NCBI GenBank assembly: GCA_964452045.1
Contig: CAYVKM010000093.1
Span: 1 to 14,244, forward strand
DNA from: CAYVKM01 sp964452045
GTDB lineage: Bacteria; Calditrichota; Calditrichia; RBG-13-44-9
Length of the DNA stretch: 14,244 nucleotides
Direction: 5' to 3'
Both the position numbers and the translations under genes were made by a program. Below, one piece after another: positions 6,527 through 12,959 of this stretch; position 1 is the first letter of the stretch, and each line of letters opens with the position of its first letter. The notes under the pieces were generated by a model that was not told the DNA's origin, made no database searches, and saw only the letters and a program-made list of their open reading frames with translations.

Positions 6527-7891
6527 TCAAGGTCCAACCGGCCATTCTTCATCCTTCACAACGACCGGATCATTCGCATTCACCTCTTCCGACATTAAAT
6601 CTGCCGGTCGCAGAAAAATTGCCTCATTATGATGACAATTTCCAGCACAGGCAATAACCGCAGATGTATCCGGCTCTGTTTGCGGTGTATTTTTTTGCAT
6701 GTTATGAGGCATGGTATATTTCCAGGTTGGCATGATATCATAAAATGGCAAGTTTTCAAAACCCCAGGGACCATAGGTGTCTTCAACGATTGGTATATGT
6801 CTTAAAGTCACCCATTTATAGCTTCGATCCTGCGGATTCGAGTTTTTGCCAATTTTAAACTCAAAGTATGGTGAGCCGGTAATTCCGGCGCCACCCACAT
6901 GGCAGGCATTACAATTACGATATGCCTGGGAATGGCAGGTAGAACAACTTAATTCTCCCCAATGTGTATTATGATATTCATTTTCCGTTCCCTTGTCGTG
7001 GCAGTCTTCGCAAGCCGGCATCTGCTTATCCTGAAGTTTATAATCATACTCGACTCCATTTCCGTGCATCTCAGATCCGGAATGACAAAATTCACAGCGT
7101 TTAAAATTTGGTGCCCAGTGCACATCAGGCAGATAACCTTCATTATTACCCAAGTATTCATCACCAATACGGCTTCCATGACAGGCGGTACAATTTTTGG
7201 TCATATCAGGAACCTTCGAAAATTTATGAGCATTAACAAAACCACCCTGTGCCGTATTTGGCACACTAATATGGCATTGGCCGCAGGTGGCATGACAAGT
7301 ACCACATTCTTTATTAAATTCTGCGGTAAATTCATGGGGGATAGGACCATCAATTGTACCCTGATATCGCAGACTAAAGAATGAGAAATAACCCCTTTGA
7401 GTCTTATGAAGACTGGTAAGATGATTTCCAACAATACTGGTATGGCAACCCGCACAATATTTTGCCGGATTTTCGGATGGATCGGCAATCATGCCCATAT
7501 GTGCCTCCTCCATACTCTCTGCCTCTCCAACACCACCATGACAGCTAACACACGGCTGTTTCCCGTGTATGGAATTCAGAAATTCCTGTCCATCGCTACC
7601 AATAATTGCTACTTTTTTCCATTTCTCCACCGGAGGAACAGAGCCACCTCAGCCACCACCGCTGGAAGGGGGTTGCGGGTCATACCCGGGAGCTAATTTT
7701 TGCAGAGTGACCTGATCTGTGTGGCATCCTTCGCAGGTAAGCTTTTGGGAAAAAGCCATCGATTCATCTGGCTTTTCTACCTTTTCTTCGCAACCAAAAG
7801 TCAGTACTAGAAATAAAATTCCAATGAACAAAGCAAATAATTTTCGGAGACTAAAACTCGATTGATATGTGAACAAGTTTTTTTGAAACAT
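6527..7891 (-). CDS. 11-heme c-type cytochrome lipoprotein with in-frame UGA (candidate selenoprotein or interrupted gene)
   Basis: Read through one TGA at codon 81, this is a 454-residue exported cytochrome. Without readthrough it splits into an 80-residue lipoprotein piece (7649-7891) and a 367-codon open frame (6527-7630, from a GTG). Both pieces lie in the same frame, separated by TGA and six sense codons. The N-terminal signal has a hydrophobic core and LTFGC (Cys34, lax lipobox). Heme motifs: CEGCH at 53, then CxxCH near 114, 146, 196, 203, 234, 266, 294, 316 and 327, and a CAGNCH (CxxxCH) at 415. CGTCHATCGQCH packs two hemes very closely. The UGA sits in a glycine linker (SSGGG-UGA-GGS) before a Pro-rich stretch. 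The downstream piece has no signal peptide and no ribosome binding site, so it could not work alone. Translation starts after AGGAG with 7-nt spacing. First gene of the cluster; likely a surface or periplasm-facing electron carrier. Exact family not recognised. Confidence 0.85.
7623..7638 (-). promoter_or_regulatory. Possible bacterial SECIS-like stem-loop after the UGA
   Basis: In the minus transcript, CUCC (7635-7632) pairs with GGAG (7628-7625) around a GGU apical loop (7631-7629). A bulged C (7636) follows, then two U-A pairs below (7638-7637 with 7624-7623). The loop begins at the 18th nt after the UGA. E. coli fdhF, as I recall it, has a 4-bp upper stem, a GGUC loop beginning at about the 19th nt and a bulged U. 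The match in distance, loop bases and bulge position is suggestive. However, the stem is short, the bulge is C not U, and Gly/Pro coding (GGN/CCN) can make such hairpins by chance. Confidence 0.4.
7649..7651 (-). other. In-frame TGA: candidate selenocysteine codon
   Basis: Codon 81 of the 11-heme cytochrome is TGA inside GGT GGT GGC TGA GGT GGC. Reading frame, heme motifs and absence of other stops continue unchanged for 373 codons beyond it. TGA also ends this gene (6527-6529), radC and the permease gene, so wholesale recoding (for example UGA as Gly) is not supported. Possibilities are selenocysteine, leaky readthrough, a recent GGA-to-TGA nonsense change, or a base-call error. No selA, selB, selC or selD lies in the window to help decide. 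Confidence 0.5.
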
Positions 7892-8062
7892 ACCTGATCT
7901 CCTGTTTAATTAATCTCTTCACAATATATTAAATTGATATTTACATTTTCAAGAAAAGAAAAAATTATTTTATTTTGTAGAAAATAAAGAATTTTTGTGA
8001 TGATTTAATTAATTATAAACTATCCTATTTATCCTTAGTGAAATATAGATTTATACTCAAAA

Positions 8063-8090
8063 ATTATAAACAAAAAAATAATTTTGTCAA
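8063..8090 (-). promoter_or_regulatory. Consensus sigma70-type promoter for the cytochrome operon
   Basis: On the minus strand TTGACA (8090-8085) and TATAAT (8068-8063) match both consensus hexamers exactly, with a 16-bp spacer. The start site would fall near 8056, about 165 nt before the first cytochrome ATG. A consensus-strength promoter suggests high basal expression unless a repressor acts; no operator is evident. Confidence 0.72.
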
Positions 8091-8119
8091 TCCTCCAATA
8101 CATCTTAAAAGTTTCAATA

Positions 8120-8148
8120 TTGATTATGATCGGTAAAAAAATTATATT
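8120..8148 (+). promoter_or_regulatory. Probable sigma70-type promoter for the cobalamin-binding gene
   Basis: TTGATT (8120-8125), a 17-bp spacer and TATATT (8143-8148) place a start near 8155, about 43 nt before the ATG at 8199. The region is AT-rich, so chance matches are likely, and the call is tentative. Its -35 lies 29 bp from the divergent -35 of the cytochrome operon. Confidence 0.45.
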
Positions 8149-8198
8149 CCTATAGTCTTTATTAACATTAATAATACCGAACGAATTAGGAGTCCAGA

Positions 8199-8606
8199 AT
8201 GGAGCGTAAAATCAGAGTACTTGTGGCAAAACCCGGTTTGGACGGACATGATCGTGGGGCGAAGGTTGTTGCTGCTGCTTTGCGGGATGCGGGTATGGAG
8301 GTAATTTATACCGGCCTACGCCAGACACCTCAAATGATTGTGGAAACCGCATTGCAGGAGGATGCCGATGTTGTAGCTTTAAGTATTCTTTCCGGCGCAC
8401 ACATGACGCTTTTTTCTAAAGTAATGAGTTTGATGAAAGAAAAAGGTCTTGATGATATCCTTTTGACCGGGGGTGGAATTATTCCCGAAGAAGATATGGA
8501 AAAACTGGAAAAAATGGGTGTGGGTAAGTTATTCGGACCCGGGACCAATACTCATGATATTGTCGATTACATTAAAACCTGGTTTCAGGCTAATAAAGCC
8601 AATTAG
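8199..8606 (+). CDS. Stand-alone cobalamin (B12)-binding domain, methylmalonyl-CoA mutase small-subunit type
   Basis: This 135-residue protein is a complete B12-binding Rossmann-like domain, equivalent to the C-terminal domain of methylmalonyl-CoA mutase (McmA2-like). It begins KIRVLVAKPGLDGHDRG, whose DxHxxG motif (DGHDRG) supplies the histidine that replaces the lower base of cobalamin. SILSGAHM carries the SxLS motif, and LTGGGIIPEED the GG loop that cradles the nucleotide tail. A final GPGTNTHDIVDYI helix is typical. It would bind adenosylcobalamin and pair with a separate catalytic alpha subunit for carbon-skeleton rearrangement, such as succinyl-CoA to methylmalonyl-CoA. No such subunit is next to it; radC follows instead, so the partner must be encoded elsewhere. 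AGGAG is 6 nt before the ATG. Substrate could also be isobutyryl-CoA or ethylmalonyl-CoA; the domain alone does not tell. Confidence 0.93.
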   Translation: MERKIRVLVAKPGLDGHDRGAKVVAAALRDAGMEVIYTGLRQTPQMIVETALQEDADVVALSILSGAHMTLFSKVMSLMKEKGLDDILLTGGGIIPEEDMEKLEKMGVGKLFGPGTNTHDIVDYIKTWFQANKAN

Positions 8607-8609
8607 GTT

Positions 8610-8642
8610 ATTTCGGAATCAACCGGAATTTATATTTCATTA
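8610..8642 (+). terminator. Weak rho-independent terminator after the B12-binding gene
   Basis: A hairpin of ATTTCGG with CCGGAAT (arms 8610-8616 and 8623-8629, one G-U pair, 6-nt loop) begins 4 nt after the stop codon and is followed by the T-rich TTATATTTCATT. The stem is short and the tail interrupted, so the call is modest. Confidence 0.45.
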
Positions 8643-8780
8643 AATTATCTGCAAATTTTCAAGTTACAATTCTACTAGTGAGTGTTTATTCCTCCAACAT
8701 TCAAATATATTGTATTCGAAAAAATCTTTTTAAACACATCTGAATAATTTTTTGGGAATTTTACCAGGAGGGTTAATACG

Positions 8781-9491
8781 ATGAAAATTGAGGAACCAGT
8801 TTTCTATCCGACTCGAATTAAAGACTGGCCGGAGGATGAACGTCCACGAGAAAAACTAATGGCACTTGGACCTGAATATCTTTCTAATTCTGAATTATTA
8901 GCGATCCTCTTTCGAACCGGAAGCCATAAACTTTCTGCAGTTGATCTGGCTAAAACCATATTAAACCAGTATGGTGATCTGCATAATTTAACCGGAACAG
9001 ATTTCCGGCATTTTATTAAACTTAAAGGTATCGGGCCGGCCAAAGCCATCACGCTGGCTGCATCATTTGAAATCGCCCGGAGGATAGCTTCTCTTCCCTC
9101 ACAGGAAAAAATAAAAATCACCTCACCAGAAGTGGTTTATCAAAAATTTGGTCCCAGGATAGGGGGATTAAAAAAGGAACTATTTTTCGTGTTGCTATTA
9201 AACAGCGCCAATATATTAATGCGCGATCAAAAAATATCCGAAGGAACGCTGAATGCATCGCTGGTACATCCCAGAGAGGTATTTCAGCCTGCTATTACCG
9301 ATTCAGCAGCCTCAGTTATTTTGCTACACAACCACCCATCCGGCGAAACCCAACCATCGGGTGAGGATCGTGCCATTACCAATCGATTGGTAGAGGTAGG
9401 CAAGATTCTGGACATCCCGGTTCTCGACCATATCATCATTGGTGAAAAACATTATTTCAGTTTTAAGGAAGAAGGATTATTGGACCATTGA
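8781..9491 (+). CDS. radC: RadC family JAB/MPN-domain protein
   Basis: Cytosolic protein of 236 residues, the usual length for RadC (UPF0758). The N-terminal part (about 1-95) starts with IKDWPEDERPREKLMALGPE and includes a helix-hairpin-helix, LKGIGPAKA (about 75-83), a non-specific DNA-binding element. The C-terminal MPN/JAMM domain (about 112-236) has the metal-site signature HNHPSGETQPSGED, where two histidines and the aspartate would hold zinc, with the partner glutamate expected in ISEGTLN. The family was named for a DNA-repair phenotype later questioned, and the biochemical role is unsettled. AGGAGGG at 8766-8772 lies 8 nt before the ATG and fixes the start. The TGA stop is only 19 bp from the convergent permease gene. 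Confidence 0.95.
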   Translation: MKIEEPVFYPTRIKDWPEDERPREKLMALGPEYLSNSELLAILFRTGSHKLSAVDLAKTILNQYGDLHNLTGTDFRHFIKLKGIGPAKAITLAASFEIARRIASLPSQEKIKITSPEVVYQKFGPRIGGLKKELFFVLLLNSANILMRDQKISEGTLNASLVHPREVFQPAITDSAASVILLHNHPSGETQPSGEDRAITNRLVEVGKILDIPVLDHIIIGEKHYFSFKEEGLLDH

Positions 9492-9510
9492 TGCCATGAT
9501 CAGTTCATGG

Positions 9511-10593
9511 TCAAGCGGATTTATGGGTACCACTCATCATTACCCCGATAAACCTGAGTGAATCTATATTCTCAAAAAAGATCTTAATAACCACCGATAT
9601 CGGTATAGCCAGAAACATTCCGATAATTCCCCATAACCATCCCCAGAACATCAGGGAAAACAGAACCACCAGAGGGCTGAGGTTTACACTCTGGCCAACA
9701 AAGCGCGGATCGATGATATTACCCAGCAGGAATTGTACGCCTCCCAACAGGAGCGTTAACCATAATAGCGTGGTCAGGCTATCGAATTGAATCAGGGCAA
9801 CGGACAGTGGAAGCAATGTGGCAATCAAAGAACCGATATTGGGTATAAAGTTTAGCAAGAATGCCAGCAGTCCCCAGATGATAGCAAACTGCACATTAAA
9901 AAAGGTGAGGATTATAAAAAAAAGCAAACCAGTTGCCAGACTGATGAGACCTTTGGCAATCAGGTATTTCTGGATCTGCTTATTAATATTCTGGAGGATT
10001 GCAGAGAGTCGCTCGGAGGTATCCGGTTCAAAGGCGATACCCAGTTTTTTCACCACCTGATTCCGGCCAATGAAGATAAAAAGGAGAAAAAGCAGAACCA
10101 ACACAGTATTGGACATGAAATTCAATATCGATCCCAGTGTATTCAAGACAATCTGATTGAGAGACAGATTCTGGATAGAGTCCAGCCAGCGGAGCCGGTC
10201 CCCGGTTGCGGTATGGGGACTGAACACTTCCCTGGGAATTCTGAAAAAATCGACTATTTTGTAAAACAATGTTGCCAGTCGTTGTTCATACTTGGGAAAC
10301 TCAACTGCAAATGACTTTACACTGGAATAAATCAGGACACCAAACAGATTGAGAACCAGAAAGGTCAGAAACAAAGCCAAAAGAATTGCCAGAAAGGTGG
10401 GTATTTTTCTATCCTCGAAAAACTGGATGACCGGATTAAGAACATAACTGATAAAAATTGCCAGGGCAAACGGTAGAACGATAGACCGGATCTGGTATAA
10501 TACAAAACCAACCGCAATAACGGTCAGGATACCCAGCATTCCGATAATAATCCGATTTTCTCGCAACATGATATCACGGGTCGATTTGGTCAT
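9511..10593 (-). CDS. AI-2E/PerM family inner-membrane transporter
   Basis: Polytopic membrane protein of 360 residues with the family's layout. Two hydrophobic segments lie near the N-terminus (about 17-53). A third follows (about 66-90), then a soluble loop (about 95-150), then a membrane segment (about 155-172) and a cluster of further segments from 210 to 345. Diagnostic stretches are LLAFLLNFIPNIGSLIATLLP (start about 240), GNIIDPRFVGQSVNLSPL (about 290-307) and WGWLWGIIGMFLAIPI. The family (UPF0118, includes TqsA, YdiK, PerM and some Na+/H+ antiporters) moves varied or unknown substrates, so export of autoinducer-2 should not be assumed. GAGGAAAAGG precedes the ATG. It lies 81 nt downstream of polA on the same strand and may be cotranscribed with it, since no terminator is visible in the gap. 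Confidence 0.92.
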   Translation of the reverse strand: MTKSTRDIMLRENRIIIGMLGILTVIAVGFVLYQIRSIVLPFALAIFISYVLNPVIQFFEDRKIPTFLAILLALFLTFLVLNLFGVLIYSSVKSFAVEFPKYEQRLATLFYKIVDFFRIPREVFSPHTATGDRLRWLDSIQNLSLNQIVLNTLGSILNFMSNTVLVLLFLLFIFIGRNQVVKKLGIAFEPDTSERLSAILQNINKQIQKYLIAKGLISLATGLLFFIILTFFNVQFAIIWGLLAFLLNFIPNIGSLIATLLPLSVALIQFDSLTTLLWLTLLLGGVQFLLGNIIDPRFVGQSVNLSPLVVLFSLMFWGWLWGIIGMFLAIPISVVIKIFFENIDSLRFIGVMMSGTHKSA

Positions 10594-10674
10594 AATCCTT
10601 TTCCTCTATTTGCCTGGATTTAATTCCTCACCAATCTATCAGACTAATCAAATCACTAAAATCTATAATAAAAA

Positions 10675-12681
10675 TTAATGGGCTTCAAGCCAGTTTTTTC
10701 CTACCCCGACGTCTACTTTTACCGGTACATCCAATTTAATGGCATTTTCCATTTCTTCTTTCACGAGCTTTTGGATTTTATCTAATTCTGCTGAAGGAAC
10801 TTCAAAAACCAGCTCATCATGAACCTGGAGAGTCATCTTCGTACGATAGTTCGCCTTTTCAATTTTATGCTGGATGTTAATCATAGCGATTTTTATCAAA
10901 TCTGCTGCACTTCCCTGAATGGTTGCATTAATGGCCATCCGCTCGGCATTCTGACGAACACTCATATTGGTGCTGTCAATCTCCGGGATATACCGGCGAC
11001 GATTCCGAATGGTTGTTACGAATTTGTTTTTCTGAACAAAGGCGATGGTGTGAATCATATAATCATTCACCCGGGGGAAACGAATAAAATATTTATCGAT
11101 AATCTCCTTCGCCTCCTCATTGGAAATACCCAAACGGGAAGCCAGTCCGTATTGGGAAATACCATAGATAATGCCAAAGTTAACTTCTTTTGCTTTCCGG
11201 CGATGATCCGCATTCACCATCTCCAGCGGTATATTAAAAATGGCGGCTGCCGTGCTGGCATGGATGTCTTCGCCCTTTTTAAACGCCTCGATCAGGGCCT
11301 TATCACCCGATAAATGGGCCATTATCCGAAGTTCGATCTGGGAGTAATCCGCACTTAAAATCCAGTCGTCGGAATCACCGGGAATAAAGGCTTTCCTCAT
11401 TTCCCGCCCTATTTCGGTCCGGATAGGAATATTCTGCAGATTCGGATCGCTGCTGGATAGCCTTCCGGTAGCAGCAATAGTTTGATTGAAAGAAGTATGC
11501 AGCCGACCGGTTCGTTTGCTGATCAGCGCAGGCAAGGCATCCACATAGGTGGATTTTAGCTTGGTTAATTTACGATATTCCAGAATCTTGCTCACAATCT
11601 CGTGATCGGCATACCTTTCCAAAACCGATTCAGAAGTAGAGAATTGACCGGTGGCAGTCTTGGCGGGTCTTCTGCTTCCCAACTCCTTATGAATTCCCAT
11701 CTTTTCAAACAGAACCGTTCCCAGTTGTTGAGGCGAATTCAGATTAAAAGTCTCCCCGGCAATTTCGTAGATGTTTTTTTCAAGAACTGATAAATCTTTT
11801 CCGATTTCATCAGACATCTTTTTCAAAAATTCGGTGTCCAGTTTTACCCCGTTCTTCTCCATTTCCATCAGCACCGCTACCAGGGGCATTTCAATATTCT
11901 CAAAAAGATCGTATGTTTTGGATTCCTGTAGTCGCTTTTCCAGCAGCTCCTTTAACTGGAAAGTGATATCGGCATCTTCACAGGCATAGGGATAAACCAG
12001 TTCGATATCAATATCCAGCATACTTTTTTGCTTCTTGCCTTTTTCACCAATCAGTTGCTCGATAGGTACCATTTTATAGTTTAAATATTTCTGGGCCATN
12101 NNNNNNNNNNNNNNNNNNNNNNNNNNNNNNNNNNNNNNNNNNNNNNNNNNNNNNNNNNNNNNNNNNNNNNNNNNNNNNNNNNNNNNNNNNNNNNNNNNNT
12201 CCACCTCTTTTCCCGGGCGGATGACATACATTTTGATGGAAGGTGAGATCAGTTGCATAAAATCCTTGTCACCGGTAACCATAAAGGTCTCGATCTCCCT
12301 CTTTTCCGCTTCCCTGGCCAGGGTAGCAATAACATCATCTGCCTCGTAGCCCTCCTTTTCAATAAGCGGAACATCAAATGCCTCCACTAATTCGATGATC
12401 ATGGGATATTGATTAATCATCTCCTCGGGCATCTTTTCCCGGGTTGCTTTATACTCCTTATATTTTTTGTGGCGGAAGGTAGGCTCTTTGGTATCGAACA
12501 CCACCGCAATATAATCCGGTTTTTCATCGGTAAGTATTTTAATCAATGAACTGGCGAAACCAAATACCGCACTGGTATTTTCCCCTTTTGAATTCATGAG
12601 TGGATTGCGGATAAATGCAAAATGGGAACGATAAAAAAGAGCAGAACCATCTATGAGAAACAGTCTTTTATTTTTTGACAT
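10675..12681 (-). CDS. polA: DNA polymerase I, with internal assembly gap
   Basis: Replication and repair polymerase. The N-terminal 5'-nuclease domain starts LFLIDGSALFYRSHFAF and includes EGYEADDVIATLA and VTGDKDFMQL before sequence is lost at 100 Ns (residues about 161-194). After the gap, YACEDADITFQL carries the YxxxD Exo III signature, so 3'-5' proofreading is probably active. Polymerase motif A is DYSQIELRIMAHLSGD; motif B is RRKAKEVNFGIIYG, with Phe as in E. coli; motif C is QVHDELVFEVP. Compared with E. coli Pol I (928 residues, from memory), roughly 300 residues are missing, far more than the 33 codons the Ns represent. The Ns are therefore a placeholder, and the true gene should be about 930 codons. 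AAAGG sits about 8 nt before the ATG. Confidence 0.95.
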   Translation of the reverse strand: MSKNKRLFLIDGSALFYRSHFAFIRNPLMNSKGENTSAVFGFASSLIKILTDEKPDYIAVVFDTKEPTFRHKKYKEYKATREKMPEEMINQYPMIIELVEAFDVPLIEKEGYEADDVIATLAREAEKREIETFMVTGDKDFMQLISPSIKMYVIRPGKEVXXXXXXXXXXXXXXXXXXXXXXXXXXXXXXXXXXMAQKYLNYKMVPIEQLIGEKGKKQKSMLDIDIELVYPYACEDADITFQLKELLEKRLQESKTYDLFENIEMPLVAVLMEMEKNGVKLDTEFLKKMSDEIGKDLSVLEKNIYEIAGETFNLNSPQQLGTVLFEKMGIHKELGSRRPAKTATGQFSTSESVLERYADHEIVSKILEYRKLTKLKSTYVDALPALISKRTGRLHTSFNQTIAATGRLSSSDPNLQNIPIRTEIGREMRKAFIPGDSDDWILSADYSQIELRIMAHLSGDKALIEAFKKGEDIHASTAAAIFNIPLEMVNADHRRKAKEVNFGIIYGISQYGLASRLGISNEEAKEIIDKYFIRFPRVNDYMIHTIAFVQKNKFVTTIRNRRRYIPEIDSTNMSVRQNAERMAINATIQGSAADLIKIAMINIQHKIEKANYRTKMTLQVHDELVFEVPSAELDKIQKLVKEEMENAIKLDVPVKVDVGVGKNWLEAH
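12100..12199. other. Assembly gap of 100 Ns
   Basis: Exactly 100 Ns, the conventional length for a gap of unknown size, interrupt polA. The flanking protein lacks the end of the 5'-nuclease domain and most of the 3'-5' exonuclease domain, so the real gap is probably near 0.9 kb. Coordinates to its right are shifted relative to the true genome. Confidence 0.97.
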
Positions 12682-12959
12682 TGGTGCAACCTTTTTAAAT
12701 GATCATCATTTTAAATTAGGAAAGAATTTTAGCTTTTAAAAATAGAAAGTTGGTAATTCTTTTCATAAGAAGCACAATAATGGCAATAAAAATTTTTGAT
12801 ACTTTTATTTCAATACAAAGAATCATTATGTTTACAAGTAATATTTATTGTACAGGTCTCCCAAAATTTGGAAAAAATGTAAAAGAAAATTTTACTTTAA
12901 AATAAAGAATTTCTAAATTATGTTCAATAGATAACAAAACCATAGGAGAATAAAGCCTC
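12682..12959. other. Divergent AT-rich spacer between polA and citrate synthase
   Basis: This 278-bp spacer must hold the promoters of both divergent genes. It is AT-rich, with several loose matches such as TTGATA at 12796-12801 and TTTACA at 12831-12836, but none has a good partner hexamer at the right spacing. I see no structured RNA or repeat. Minus-strand ORFs across 12845-13223 overlap the citrate synthase gene and look like shadows. Confidence 0.5.

Larger units (their letters stand above)
7892..8198. other. AT-rich divergent promoter region
   Basis: This 307-bp spacer separates the minus-strand cytochrome operon from the plus-strand cobalamin-binding gene. It contains the two facing-away promoters listed separately and the ribosome binding sites of both first genes (AGGAG at 7899-7903 on minus, AGGAG at 8188-8192 on plus). 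The minus leader would be about 165 nt. It is AT-rich (TTAATTAA twice), and I see no riboswitch-like or GC-rich structure in it. Confidence 0.6.

Noticed and set aside
6962..7384. 140-codon plus-strand open frame opposite the 11-heme cytochrome
   Set aside because: It is antisense to a clear heme-rich coding region; Cys/His-rich genes often leave long open frames on the other strand. It shows no family features.
6527..7630. Independent cytosolic cytochrome starting at GTG 7628-7630
   Set aside because: There is no ribosome binding site, and c-type hemes are attached outside the cytoplasm, so a product without a signal peptide would not mature. The frame continues upstream into the lipoprotein piece.
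7649..7651. UGA read as glycine genome-wide (as in SR1/Gracilibacteria)
   Set aside because: The Gly-rich context is tempting, but TGA closes this same gene, radC and the permease at sensible ends, so it functions as a stop here.
9494..9510. Inverted repeat CCATGA/TCATGG between convergent radC and permease genes as a two-way terminator
   Set aside because: It has a 6-bp AT-containing stem and no T-run on either side. The 19-bp gap makes a chance match likely.
10819..11313. 164-codon plus-strand open frame opposite polA
   Set aside because: It is a shadow of the conserved polymerase domain with no ribosome binding site or recognisable motif.
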